From: Thiotrichaceae bacterium
GTDB lineage: Bacteria > Pseudomonadota > Gammaproteobacteria > Thiotrichales > Thiotrichaceae
Length of the DNA stretch: 11,089 bases
Assembly (NCBI GenBank): GCA_024762625.1
Contig: JANTHA010000048.1
Span: 1-11,089 of the forward strand
Direction: 5' to 3'
Shown here: piece after piece, positions 1 to 8,492 of the stretch
Position numbering within the stretch: the stretch's first letter is position 1
Layout: every line of letters starts with the position of its first letter
Made by a program: the position numbers and the translations under genes
The notes under the pieces: generated by a model
What the model saw: the letters and a program-made list of their open reading frames with translations, nothing else
Told to the model about the DNA's origin: nothing
Database searches by the model: none

Positions 1-2
1 AT

Positions 3-170
3 CTGGGTGAAAAGGTCAAAATACGTACACGCAGCGCCATTGATGAGAGAAGAAATTTTAAGGGTATACTTAAACAGACAGACGAATCTCAACTTGTTAT
101 CACGGTTGATAATCAGGATTACGAGATTCCATTTGACATAATTGACAGAACCAGACTGGTTCTGGATTAA
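3..170 (+). CDS. rimP: Ribosome maturation factor RimP, C-terminal fragment
   Basis: The window opens inside this gene; the last 55 codons are visible, read from position 3 to a TAA at 168-170. RimP is a cytoplasmic factor that binds the 30S subunit and helps assemble it. The fragment corresponds to the C-terminal SH3/Sm-like beta barrel: it begins LGEKVKIRTR, passes through an RRNFKGIL strand (compare RRKFQGVI in E. coli) and ends in DRTRLVLD. Identification rests on this similarity recalled from the family and on position: rimP is the gene normally upstream of nusA. The start and the N-terminal domain lie outside the window. Confidence 0.88.
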   Translation: MGEKVKIRTRSAIDERRNFKGILKQTDESQLVITVDNQDYEIPFDIIDRTRLVLD

Positions 171-176
171 CACCAG

Positions 177-209
177 GCAAGCTCTGAACATTAAATTTTC
201 AGAGCTTGC
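177..209 (+). repeat. Perfect 12-bp inverted repeat (hairpin) between rimP and nusA
   Basis: The arms GCAAGCTCTGAA (177-188) and TTCAGAGCTTGC (198-209) are exact reverse complements separated by 9 bases. In RNA this would form a stable stem-loop starting 6 nt after the rimP stop and ending 36 nt before the nusA start. No T-run follows the right arm on either strand, so it is not a canonical intrinsic terminator. A pause, processing (RNase III/E) or attenuation site in the operon mRNA is possible, but this is inference. Confidence 0.75.
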
Positions 210-245
210 TGCTTACGAATATCTGGAAAAACCGGGTTATAAACT

Positions 246-1862
246 ATGAGCAAAGAAATACTATACGTTGTAGACGCCTTCTCAAACGAGAAAAATCTGG
301 ACCCCGAACTTATTTTCGAGGCCGTTGAAACCGCGCTGGCTACTGCAACCCGGAAAAAATTTAACCCGGAAATGGACGTACGCGTATCCATTGACCGCGA
401 TACCGGCGACTATGAGACATTCCGTCGCTGGAAAGTCATGGATGACGAAGACCCTGAATTCGAATCGCCAGAGCGCCACATACTAAAAAGTTATGCGGAT
501 GAGCGCAAACTAGGACTGGAAGTGGGCGAATATCTGGAAGAACCGATTGAATCCATTGGATTTGGCCGCATCACTGCGCAAACAGCCAAGCAGGTCATCA
601 TGCAAAGTGTGCGCCGCGCCGAACGCGAAAAAGTCGCCGATCAATTCAGAGATCAAATTGGTCAACTTGTGCTTGGCACCGTAAAACGCGTTGATCGTCG
701 CGGCATTGTACTGGATATGGGCGATAACAGCGAAGCCTTGATCCCTCGCGACCAAATGATCCCCCGTGAGATGGCGCGCGTCGGAGACCGCATGCGCGGG
801 ATCCTGAAGGAAATAGCCGAAGATGCGCGCGGTCCGCAAATGATCGTCAGCCGCTCTGATGAAGAATTTCTGGTTGAACTGGTTAAACTGGAAGTCCCTG
901 AAATTGGCCAGGAACTGATCGACATCATGGGCGCTGCGCGCGATCCGGGATCGCGTTCCAAAATCGCAGTGCGCGCCAATGTGCCCAACCTTGATCCGGT
1001 GGGCGCTTGCGTCGGCATGCGTGGCTCGCGCATCCAAACAGTCACCAATGAACTTAACAACGAACGCGTCGACATAATACCGTGGGAAGATGATATAGCC
1101 CGCTTTGTGATTAACGCCATGCAACCCGCCGAAGTCTTGTCAATCGTCATTGACGAAGACAAAAAAAGCATGGATATTGGCGTTGATGAAGAAATGCTGG
1201 CTCAGGCTATCGGAAAAGGCGGTCAAAATGTGCGTCTTGCAAGCCAGCTGACCGGCTGGACGTTGAATGTCATGAGTGAACAGGAAGCCGAAGAAAAGAG
1301 TCGCGGCGAACAAAAAATCATGATTGAGCTATTCGCCGACAAGCTGGATGTTGATGAAGAAGTTGCTTCCATACTGGTAGAAGAAGGTTTTTCCAGTCTT
1401 GATGAAGTCGCCTATGTACCTACCGAGGAATTCCTTAAAATTGAGGAATTTGATGAAGAGATCGCCGAAGAGCTCCGCAGTCGCGCACGCAACGCCCTGC
1501 TTGCTCTGGCAATCACCGGCGAAGGCGGTAAACCCGCCCAGGACTTGCTGGAGATGGATGGCATGACCAACCCGCTCGCGCAATTACTCGCCAGCAAAGG
1601 CATCTGCACCATGGAAGATTTAGCGGAACAATCAGTTGATGAATTAACCGAGATTGAAAACATTGACGACGAACTGGCGGCCAAGCTGATCATGACAGCG
1701 AGAGAGCCATGGTTTGCCGAAACTGCCGAAACTGAAAAAAACGCCGAAGCTGCATTAACAGCCGGAGCTACAACTAATTCCGCTGGAGCCACAAACGCCG
1801 CCAAAGCAGAAAACGCTGCAACGACGAACGAAAAAGCCTCAGAAGAAATTAAAAATGTGTAA
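246..1862 (+). CDS. nusA: Transcription termination/antitermination factor NusA
   Basis: NusA binds RNA polymerase and nascent RNA, modulating pausing, intrinsic termination and antitermination. The 538-residue product shows the full gammaproteobacterial architecture: N-terminal polymerase-binding domain (about 1-125, with TFRRWKV at 58-64), S1 domain (about 138-203), KH1 with a GMRG loop at 257-260, KH2 with GKGG at 323-326, then two acidic repeats (about 364-425 and 433-488, the latter holding GICTMEDLAEQ). E. coli NusA has 495 residues; the difference is mostly a low-complexity Ala/Thr/Asn/Glu tail after residue 490. The ATG at 246 matches the family N terminus (M-x-KEIL) but has only a weak Shine-Dalgarno (GGG at 234-236). 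It lies 75 bp after rimP and 26 bp before infB, so co-transcription is likely. Confidence 0.97.
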   Translation: MSKEILYVVDAFSNEKNLDPELIFEAVETALATATRKKFNPEMDVRVSIDRDTGDYETFRRWKVMDDEDPEFESPERHILKSYADERKLGLEVGEYLEEPIESIGFGRITAQTAKQVIMQSVRRAEREKVADQFRDQIGQLVLGTVKRVDRRGIVLDMGDNSEALIPRDQMIPREMARVGDRMRGILKEIAEDARGPQMIVSRSDEEFLVELVKLEVPEIGQELIDIMGAARDPGSRSKIAVRANVPNLDPVGACVGMRGSRIQTVTNELNNERVDIIPWEDDIARFVINAMQPAEVLSIVIDEDKKSMDIGVDEEMLAQAIGKGGQNVRLASQLTGWTLNVMSEQEAEEKSRGEQKIMIELFADKLDVDEEVASILVEEGFSSLDEVAYVPTEEFLKIEEFDEEIAEELRSRARNALLALAITGEGGKPAQDLLEMDGMTNPLAQLLASKGICTMEDLAEQSVDELTEIENIDDELAAKLIMTAREPWFAETAETEKNAEAALTAGATTNSAGATNAAKAENAATTNEKASEEIKNV

Positions 1863-1888
1863 CCCAACAGGAACCGGAGAATTATTAA

Positions 1889-4678
1889 ATGTCAGATACA
1901 AGCGTAACACAGCTGGCCGAACTCATCGGTGCTCCTGTCAGCACATTACTGCAACAATTAAATGATGCAGGCATTGATGTAACAGGCGCAGATGATAGAA
2001 TCAGCGACACACAAAAACTCAAGCTACTGGAACATATTCGCCAGACACAGAGTAGCAAAACTGCTAGCACGCCTTCCAAATCAGGAGGCAAGATTTCACT
2101 GAAACGTCGTTCCACCAGTGAACTCACTGTAGGCGGTTCCAAAAGCAACGTATCGGTTGAAGTACGCCGAAAGAAAAGCTTCACCCGCCCTGCGCCAACC
2201 ATGGAAACGCCTGCGGATGATCTTGGCGATCTAGCCACAGCATCCAATCGCACCAGTGAACTGACGGAACAATTAGCAAAAGAACGTCAGGCGCGCGAAG
2301 CCGCCATGGCTGCCAGCAAAAAATCAAAAGAAGAACGCAAACTGGCTAGTCAACAGCGTAAAGCTAAGGCTGAGCAAACAAGCGAAGAAAAGCCCGATGA
2401 GATACAAAGCGCTGTTACAGAACCAACTGGCGAAGCGACAACCAGGGAAGCAAGAGAAACAGAGGATACAAATGAAGTAGCGGCTGGCTCAGCACAAACA
2501 ACAGAATCTGTGGGGTCAGAGTCAGAAACATCAGCAACAATAGAAGAGCAAAAAACACCTGAAAAACCAGCCCCTGTCCTTACGCCAAAAGAACAACGCG
2601 AAGCACTGGCGGCTGCGGCGCGCGCCGAAGCCTCTTCAGCTCTGAAAAAGCGCCCATCACGCAAGCGCCCTGCGCCTGCGCCAAGCGATAAACCAGCGTC
2701 TGTTACTCCCGCTTCTCCTGATACTCCCTTAACAACGGCCAACAAGGGAAAAAAGAAGCCTTTCCAGGGACGCTCCCAGGGACCGGGACAAAACCAATTG
2801 CATATCCGTGGCGACAAAAGCGGACGCCGCAAGAAAAAAGGCAAACGCTCCAGGCAAGTCACGATTGAGCAATCAACCGAGCATGCGTTCGAGAAACCAG
2901 TTGCACCCGTGGTTCGCGATGTCGCCATCCCTGAAACCATTGTTGTTTCTGAACTGGCGCAAAAGCTGGCGGTTAAAGGCGCCGACGTCATCAAGGCAAT
3001 GATGAGCATGGGTGTGATGGCGACCATAAATCAGGTTATTGATCAAGACACCGCCATACTGATTGTTGAGGAAATGGGCCACAAGGCGCATCCCGCCGAA
3101 CCTGAAGATGTGGAAAGCTCAGTAACCTCTCTGTTGGAGGATGTGGATAAATACGAGAAGGCGCCGCGTCCGCCAGTTGTCACCATCATGGGCCATGTTG
3201 ACCACGGTAAAACCTCGCTACTGGATTATATTCGCGCCAGCCGCGTTGCATCCGGCGAAGCAGGCGGCATTACACAGCACATTGGCGCTTATCAGGTAAA
3301 AACCGATAATGGCGTGATTTCATTCCTGGATACGCCGGGCCATGCGGCGTTTAGTCAGATGCGCGCCCGCGGCGCACAGGCGACTGACGTGGTTATTCTA
3401 GTCGTCGCCGCCGATGATGGCGTGATGCCGCAAACCGAAGAAGCCATTAAACATACCCGCGCTGCAGGCGTGCCACTGATTGTCGCGATTAACAAAATAG
3501 ACAAAGAAGCTGCGGACCCTGAAAAAGTTAAAAGCGAACTTTCCAAATACGAAGTCATTCCCGAAGACTGGGGCGGCGAAGATGTATTTGTGAATGTTTC
3601 CGCTAAAACCGGTGAAGGCATTGATGATTTGCTGGAAGCGATCCTGCTGGTATCGGAAGTTCTGGAGCTAAAAGCGCGCAAAGAAGGGCCGGCAACAGGC
3701 ATTGTTATCGAATCCAGGGTTGAGAAAGGCCGTGGCGCAGTGGCTACCGTACTGGTTAAAGAAGGCTCTTTAAACAAAGGCGATGTGGTGCTGGTTGGCT
3801 CCGAATACGGACGCATCCGCGCCATGATCAACGATCTGGGACAACAGGTGGCGGAGGCGGGCCCTTCAACGCCGGTTGAAATACTGGGTTTATCCGGAAC
3901 CCCAGGAGCGGGCGACGACCTGATAGTGCTTGACAGCGAACGTAAAGCGAGAGAACTGGCGCAACAACGTCATGAAAAAGAACGCGAATCACATTTTGCT
4001 ACACAACAAGCCGCTAAACTTGACGCCATGTTCGAGAAAATGAAAGAAGGCGAAAAATCAACCCTGAATGTGATGCTCAAAGCCGATGTGCATGGCTCTG
4101 CCGAAGCAATCAAAAGCTCCTTGCAAGCCCTTTCCACTCCGGAAGTCGAGGTTAAAATTATTTCCTCGGGCGTTGGCGGCATCAGTGAAACCGATGTGTC
4201 GCTGGCACACGCCGCCGATGCGGTCATTCTGGGCTTCAATGTGCGCGCAGACGCCGCGGCAAGACGCGTTGCGTCGGAATCCGGCGTTGAAATCCGTTAT
4301 TACAGCATCATCTATGAATTGATCGATGACGTGCGCGACGCAATGAGCGGACTCCTCAAGCCAGAGCTGCGCGAAGAACTGATTGGCATCGCCGAGGTAA
4401 AGGATGTCTTCAAAGGCTCCGGATTTGGCCAGATTGCTGGTTGCCTGGTCATTGAAGGCAGCGTTAAAAAAGGCGAACCAATTCGCGTATTGCGCAATGA
4501 TGTAGTCATTTACGAAGGCGAGCTGGAATCGCTGAGACGCCATCAGGATGACGTCAAAGAAGTTAAAATGGGCACCGAATGCGGTATCGGCGTTAAAAAC
4601 TACGATGACGTGCGCCCTGGCGATCTGATCGAAGTGTTTAGCCGCACTGAAATAAAACGCACGCTTAGCCAAACATAA
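1889..4678 (+). CDS. infB: Translation initiation factor IF-2
   Basis: IF2 is the GTPase that places formyl-Met-tRNA on the 30S subunit and promotes 50S joining. The 929-residue product has an N-terminal IF2N domain (about 1-50), a long charged, low-complexity linker (about 55-330; acidic around 165-225, Lys/Arg-rich around 252-325), a second IF2N-like segment (about 345-400), and the GTPase domain. G-motifs are intact: GHVDHGKT (435-442), GGITQHIG switch (459-466), DTPGH (481-485), NKID (535-538) and SAK (571-573). Beta-barrel and C-terminal fMet-tRNA-binding domains follow, ending near [14 protein letters not shown] sequence ([16 protein letters not shown]). E. coli IF2 has 890 residues; the excess is in the linker. 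A CGGAGA Shine-Dalgarno (1875-1880) supports the ATG at 1889. Internal starts giving shorter isoforms, known in E. coli, were not identified here. Confidence 0.98.
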   Translation: MSDTSVTQLAELIGAPVSTLLQQLNDAGIDVTGADDRISDTQKLKLLEHIRQTQSSKTASTPSKSGGKISLKRRSTSELTVGGSKSNVSVEVRRKKSFTRPAPTMETPADDLGDLATASNRTSELTEQLAKERQAREAAMAASKKSKEERKLASQQRKAKAEQTSEEKPDEIQSAVTEPTGEATTREARETEDTNEVAAGSAQTTESVGSESETSATIEEQKTPEKPAPVLTPKEQREALAAAARAEASSALKKRPSRKRPAPAPSDKPASVTPASPDTPLTTANKGKKKPFQGRSQGPGQNQLHIRGDKSGRRKKKGKRSRQVTIEQSTEHAFEKPVAPVVRDVAIPETIVVSELAQKLAVKGADVIKAMMSMGVMATINQVIDQDTAILIVEEMGHKAHPAEPEDVESSVTSLLEDVDKYEKAPRPPVVTIMGHVDHGKTSLLDYIRASRVASGEAGGITQHIGAYQVKTDNGVISFLDTPGHAAFSQMRARGAQATDVVILVVAADDGVMPQTEEAIKHTRAAGVPLIVAINKIDKEAADPEKVKSELSKYEVIPEDWGGEDVFVNVSAKTGEGIDDLLEAILLVSEVLELKARKEGPATGIVIESRVEKGRGAVATVLVKEGSLNKGDVVLVGSEYGRIRAMINDLGQQVAEAGPSTPVEILGLSGTPGAGDDLIVLDSERKARELAQQRHEKERESHFATQQAAKLDAMFEKMKEGEKSTLNVMLKADVHGSAEAIKSSLQALSTPEVEVKIISSGVGGISETDVSLAHAADAVILGFNVRADAAARRVASESGVEIRYYSIIYELIDDVRDAMSGLLKPELREELIGIAEVKDVFKGSGFGQIAGCLVIEGSVKKGEPIRVLRNDVVIYEGELESLRRHQDDVKEVKMGTECGIGVKNYDDVRPGDLIEVFSRTEIKRTLSQT

Positions 4679-4703
4679 TCGACAGCAAGCAGCGAATACA
4701 ACC

Positions 4704-5063
4704 ATGCCTTACGATTATTCCCGCACAGACCGCATTGGCGAGCAGATCAAACGCGAACTGGCCATGTTGATACGCAATGAGATCAAGGATCCGCGCGTCA
4801 GCATGGTCAGCATTCTGGATGTTGAGGTCACAAAAGACCTCTCCAAAGCCAAAGTCTTTTTCGATGCGCTTAATCAGGATGAACATGAAGCCTGTGAAAA
4901 AGGACTCAACAATGCCGCCGGTTTTTTGCGGCGGGAACTCGGAAAAGCAATCAAATTGCGAAATACGCCATCCCTGACTTTTATCTATGATGATACCGAA
5001 CAACGCGCCAATGATTTATCGCATATGATAGACCAGGCTGTTGCATCCGACCGGGAAAAATAA
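4704..5063 (+). CDS. rbfA: 30S ribosome-binding factor RbfA
   Basis: RbfA is a small KH-fold protein that binds immature 30S subunits and assists 16S rRNA 5'-end maturation and cold adaptation. The 119-residue product carries the family pattern: RIGEQIKRELAMLI near the N terminus, NEIKDPRVSMVSI (about 25-37), VEVTKDLSKAKVFF (about 41-54), and the LRNTPSLTFIYDD strand before the C terminus. It is slightly shorter than the 133-residue E. coli protein, lacking most of its charged C-terminal tail. The ATG at 4704 follows infB by 25 bp and has no clear Shine-Dalgarno, so translation may depend on coupling to infB (inference). truB starts 20 bp downstream. Confidence 0.95.
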   Translation: MPYDYSRTDRIGEQIKRELAMLIRNEIKDPRVSMVSILDVEVTKDLSKAKVFFDALNQDEHEACEKGLNNAAGFLRRELGKAIKLRNTPSLTFIYDDTEQRANDLSHMIDQAVASDREK

Positions 5064-5083
5064 CATTTTAATTTGGCGAGAAT

Positions 5084-6013
5084 ATGGCGAAACGCAAAGG
5101 CAGGAATATTGATGGCATCTTGCTGCTCGATAAACCACTCGGCATCAGTTCTAATGCCGCACTTCAAAAAATACGCTATCTGTTCAACGCAAAAAAAGCC
5201 GGACATACCGGCAATCTGGATCCGCTTGCTACGGGCGTACTCCCTATTTGTTTCGGTCAGGCGAGTAAAGTCACAGCCTTTCTGCTGGATTCCGATAAAC
5301 GCTATACCTGCACCGTTCAGCTTGGCGCCACCACCACGACTGGCGACAGAGAAGGCAAAATTCTCACAACGCGTGAAATCCTTCATTTAAGCAAACAACA
5401 GATACTGAATACGCTCAAGCAGTTCACAGGCGAGATACAACAAATCCCGCCCATGTATTCGGCGCTGAAACACAATGGCCAGCCGCTTTACAAACTGGCT
5501 CGCCAGGGCATAGAAATCGAACGCAAGGCGCGCACCGTGCAAATCCGTCAATTAAAACTACTGGCTCATGACAGCGACAGCATGACGCTGGATGTGCTTT
5601 GCAGCAAAGGAACCTATATTCGCACGCTGGCCCAGGATATCGGCGAACTTCTCGGTTGTGGCGCGCATTTAAGCAGTTTGCGGCGCACTGCGGTAGAGCC
5701 ATTTGATTGCACTAAACTGTATACCATTGAGCAAATTAGCGAACTGACGGACAATGCCGGCTCAAACCCGGAAAAACTTGTTAAAACATTGTTGCCTATT
5801 GATTCGGCCTTGCTTGAATTACCCGGAATTACTCTGTCTGATGATGAAGCCAGACGCATTCAAAATGGCCTTAAAGTGAATCGTGATGATATACCGGATG
5901 CCGCAATGATTCGACTCTATAAACCAAATGGCGATTTTATCGGCATCGGTCGTCATGCTGGAAATCATCAACTGGCTCCCAAACGACTAATGAAAACAGG
6001 CTCCCAGTCATAA
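5084..6013 (+). CDS. truB: tRNA pseudouridine(55) synthase TruB
   Basis: TruB isomerises U55 of the tRNA T-loop to pseudouridine and also acts as a tRNA-folding chaperone. The 309-residue length is normal for the family. The N-terminal GILLLDKPLGISSN motif (11-24) is followed by the catalytic-loop sequence GHTGNLDPLATGVLPICFG (40-58), in which D46 is the expected nucleophile. Other conserved elements are KRYTCTVQLG (72-81), PPMYSALKHNG (122-132) and CSKGTYIRTLAQDIG (173-187). A C-terminal PUA-like region holds the remainder. The ATG at 5084 has a weak GGCGAG upstream (5075-5080). It is the last recognisable gene of the conserved operon: no rpsO follows. Confidence 0.97.
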   Translation: MAKRKGRNIDGILLLDKPLGISSNAALQKIRYLFNAKKAGHTGNLDPLATGVLPICFGQASKVTAFLLDSDKRYTCTVQLGATTTTGDREGKILTTREILHLSKQQILNTLKQFTGEIQQIPPMYSALKHNGQPLYKLARQGIEIERKARTVQIRQLKLLAHDSDSMTLDVLCSKGTYIRTLAQDIGELLGCGAHLSSLRRTAVEPFDCTKLYTIEQISELTDNAGSNPEKLVKTLLPIDSALLELPGITLSDDEARRIQNGLKVNRDDIPDAAMIRLYKPNGDFIGIGRHAGNHQLAPKRLMKTGSQS

Positions 6014-6111
6014 GACAGGCATAAGAATAGTCACGCTAATTATACGCATTTGTTGGCTTATTTAAGGTATCATGATGAAGATAACCTACCATCATTTTTT
6101 GGTCGCATAAT

Positions 6112-8460
6112 ATGAATGGAATCAAACAACTATTTAAAGGGATGCTGATAGGCGTCGTGCTGCTGCTGGCGGTCATCGGCTTACTCAATATTTCTGGAAA
6201 AAAAGACGACAGTGTCAAGCATCCCGATGATCACATGGCGGAAACTAGCGCCCAGAACAATAACAACATAAAACCGCCTTCAATCAGCATTAATCAAACG
6301 TCACAACAGAATAAAAAGCAAACAGGCGACGACTCTGTAACAAACACGCCTCAGGCAGACCCAGGCGAAGCTAACGACACAGCCAGCAAGGACAACGACT
6401 TCACACCCGAAATCATTGAACAGCCCGCCCAGTATGGAACACTGAGCCTGCGAGCCATGTTACTTGGCGATAACACGCCTCAACAGGTTAATTTTGAGGT
6501 TTTTGACGAGAACAACAAACGGGTTGCGTCAAACAATCAAACAGATAAAGCTGATTTACAGCTTGAGACAGGACAATACAGAATAATCGCCCGCTTTGAG
6601 CAGGGAGGCAAAACACAAACCCTGGCGCGCAGCATCCAGGTGCTCAAGGATCAGACCAGCAATACGGAGTTCAAATTCCAGGCGCCGGTCAACACCGGCG
6701 TACTTCAGGTATCCGCCGTTTCGGGCGATAACAGGCAGGCAGTAAAAACCGATTTTATCATTCAGGATAAAAGCGGCAAGCGGGTCGCCCTACGGCAACA
6801 TGTCGCTTCCACCGTGTTCAAACTGGAGAGCGGCGTCTACAAGGTGACCGCCAAAAGTAATGAACTTAGCGTTGCGCGCATTATAACGATTGAACCTGGC
6901 GCATCCATTAGTGAAGTTTTTCAGCTGAAGCCTGGCGGAGCGCCAGCATCGCCCGAAAAACTACCTGAAAAAGCAAGCGGCAGAATGCTGGTGCGCGTAT
7001 TTGAAGAAGGTACAAGTCATCCGCTCAGCGCAGAAATAGTAATCACCGATACTGAAGGCAAACTCATCAAACGACTAAATGCTGCATCCAGTACAGATTT
7101 GTCGCTAAAAGCAGGAAAATATCGGATAAGCGCAACCGGCCCCAATGGCCAAATCATACGTGATGTCATTATAGCGCCGGGAAAACCGGTTTCCGAGATA
7201 TTTAGATTTAAACCGCTGCAAAAAGATACCGTAGCCAATTCCGGCGCATCAGGAAACATGGAGCCTGAACAGCAAGAGCCTGATAAAAATACAGCTGACA
7301 GCCAGCTCCCAAACAAGCAGCATTATGAACAGGCGGCTGAAAACACTGAGGCGGACAAAACCGAAACCGCCACATCCAGAGGCGTTCTACAATTAAAGGC
7401 CGTGGACAGTGAAACAAAGAAACCCATACGCTCCAATTTCTATGTACAAACACTCAACGGCAAACATGTCGTCAACAAGATCTATGCAAATTCTGCAAAC
7501 TTTAAACTGGATAAAGGCGTCTACAAAATTACGGTTAAAAGTAAAAACAGAAAGCCCATCAGTAAAACGATGAGCGTCAATTCAGATACCCGTCTGAATC
7601 ATATTTTCTCTATGACGTCCATTAATAAAGCACCACAGTCAGACAACAATCACAGACCCGTTTGGGAGCATTCACAGCAATCTACAGGCGCAAACTCAAG
7701 CAAAAATGAACCCTACTATAGCAATCAAAATAACAATCAACCTGCGGCGCCAGTCAGACAAACTGATGCAAAACCAGCTGCCAGCGCATTACCCGCTACC
7801 GGTACGCTACTTGTCACCATGTATCCCGCCAGGAACCATAAAACCGCCCGCAACGCTTTACTGACCAACTTTCAGATTAGCACCAGAAAAGGCAAGCGCA
7901 TCGCAACCATCAATAGCGTACAACAAGCCACCATCAAGCTGGACGTCGGAGAATATATCGTTACCGCTATTCATCAAAATAAGCGCAAAAGCACTTCGTT
8001 TAAAATAAGAAAAAATCAGCAGACAAGAATCGGCTTTAATGCAGTAAATTTCAGAAACTCGCGCAACGCCAATAACACACGCAACGCCAATAATAACAAC
8101 ACAGCCACACCCATGATGGGCATACTGCGAAGCAGAATCGTCGATCAAAGAGGCCGCCCTCTGAAAGGCAATCTAACCGTTACTAATAGACGGGGCGTTA
8201 TCGTTCGCAGGGCCAACAATGTATCCATGGCGGATTTTCAACTACCGGCAAAGCCCTTTACCATCTCAATCAATTATCATGGTTTAAGCGCCAGTGAACG
8301 GGTGAGGATAATGCCGGGTGAAACAACCGTACAAACGTTTACCATTGCACCGGACAACTCCCAGTCAGGAGCCAGTAAGACGCCGCAACAACAACCCGAA
8401 GATATTCGGGATGTGCTTAAACAAAAACTTAAAGAGGAGTTGCGACGGGTTATTCGCTAA
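6112..8460 (+). CDS. Unrecognised membrane-anchored protein with six Ig-like repeats
   Basis: I do not recognise this 782-residue protein. Residues 1-10 carry lysines, and 11-27 form one hydrophobic segment with no obvious signal-peptidase site, suggesting a signal anchor with the rest in the periplasm. Residues 30-107 are polar and Asn/Gln/Asp-rich. Six repeats of about 80 residues follow, at 109-190, 196-273, 290-367, 424-500, 564-643 and 670-746. Their shared pattern is G-x-L-x-[VL], a P or polar turn, a beta strand, [GN]-K-[RH/L]-[VI], F-K-L-like strand, G-x-Y-x-[VI]-[TS]-A, then a strand and often PG. This resembles beta-sandwich (PEGA, carboxypeptidase-regulatory or Cna-B-like) domains; the assignment is by pattern only. 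Linkers at 369-422, 502-563 and 647-669 are Asn/Gln/Pro/Thr-rich, and 763-782 is a charged, probably helical tail. It lies 98 bp after truB with a poor Shine-Dalgarno at the chosen ATG. The function is unknown; surface or envelope binding is only a guess. Confidence 0.85.
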   Translation: MNGIKQLFKGMLIGVVLLLAVIGLLNISGKKDDSVKHPDDHMAETSAQNNNNIKPPSISINQTSQQNKKQTGDDSVTNTPQADPGEANDTASKDNDFTPEIIEQPAQYGTLSLRAMLLGDNTPQQVNFEVFDENNKRVASNNQTDKADLQLETGQYRIIARFEQGGKTQTLARSIQVLKDQTSNTEFKFQAPVNTGVLQVSAVSGDNRQAVKTDFIIQDKSGKRVALRQHVASTVFKLESGVYKVTAKSNELSVARIITIEPGASISEVFQLKPGGAPASPEKLPEKASGRMLVRVFEEGTSHPLSAEIVITDTEGKLIKRLNAASSTDLSLKAGKYRISATGPNGQIIRDVIIAPGKPVSEIFRFKPLQKDTVANSGASGNMEPEQQEPDKNTADSQLPNKQHYEQAAENTEADKTETATSRGVLQLKAVDSETKKPIRSNFYVQTLNGKHVVNKIYANSANFKLDKGVYKITVKSKNRKPISKTMSVNSDTRLNHIFSMTSINKAPQSDNNHRPVWEHSQQSTGANSSKNEPYYSNQNNNQPAAPVRQTDAKPAASALPATGTLLVTMYPARNHKTARNALLTNFQISTRKGKRIATINSVQQATIKLDVGEYIVTAIHQNKRKSTSFKIRKNQQTRIGFNAVNFRNSRNANNTRNANNNNTATPMMGILRSRIVDQRGRPLKGNLTVTNRRGVIVRRANNVSMADFQLPAKPFTISINYHGLSASERVRIMPGETTVQTFTIAPDNSQSGASKTPQQQPEDIRDVLKQKLKEELRRVIR
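6436..8349 (+). repeat. Six tandem protein-domain repeats inside the 782-residue protein
   Basis: Domain-coding units lie at 6436-6681, 6697-6930, 6979-7212, 7381-7611, 7801-8040 and 8119-8349. Repeats 2 and 4 are the closest pair: both start GVLQ, both contain FKL followed by G-V-Y-K-[VI]-T, and they share the bases GGCGTCTACAA at 6832-6842 and 7516-7526. Repeats 1-3 are nearly contiguous; 3-4 and 4-5 are split by long polar linkers. Repeat 6 is divergent and lacks the G-x-Y signature. The alignment was made by eye. Confidence 0.75.
8062..8093 (+). repeat. Short direct repeat encoding RNANN units
   Basis: The 14-base unit CGCAACGCCAATAA occurs at 8062-8075 and again at 8080-8093, offset by 18 bases (six codons). 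It encodes RNANNT followed by RNANNN in the Asn-rich linker between repeats 5 and 6 of the large protein. The period is in frame, so copy-number change by slippage would alter linker length without a frameshift (inference). Confidence 0.7.
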
Positions 8461-8492
8461 ACACCAACGACTTAAAATGTTCTCTTGAACCA

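Noticed and set aside
510..1124. 204-residue open frame on the minus strand
   Set aside because: It lies wholly antisense to nusA, has no family-like motif and shows no ribosome binding site; nusA is certain in this region.
2350..3027. 225-residue minus-strand open frame, rich in Ser, Val and Cys
   Set aside because: It is antisense to the low-complexity linker of IF2. Its biased composition mirrors the Ala/Glu/Lys-rich coding strand.
4058..4705. 215-residue open frame on the minus strand
   Set aside because: It is antisense to the 3' end of infB, whose C-terminal domains are well conserved. The frame is a by-product of infB codon use.
5073..5390. 105-residue plus-strand open frame starting just before truB
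   Set aside because: It overlaps truB in another frame; truB has full family motifs from its own start.
6012..6073. Promoter for the repeat protein (TATCAT at 6068-6073, or AAGACA/GCTAAT at 6012-6040)
   Set aside because: TATCAT has no -35 partner at the right distance, and the second pair matches poorly and overlaps the truB stop. The gene may have its own promoter but I cannot point to it.
6072..6100. ATGATG/CATCAT stem followed by a T6 run after truB, as an intrinsic terminator
   Set aside because: The stem is only 6 bp, AT-rich and with a 12-base loop. It is too weak to call, though the T-run makes leaky termination conceivable.
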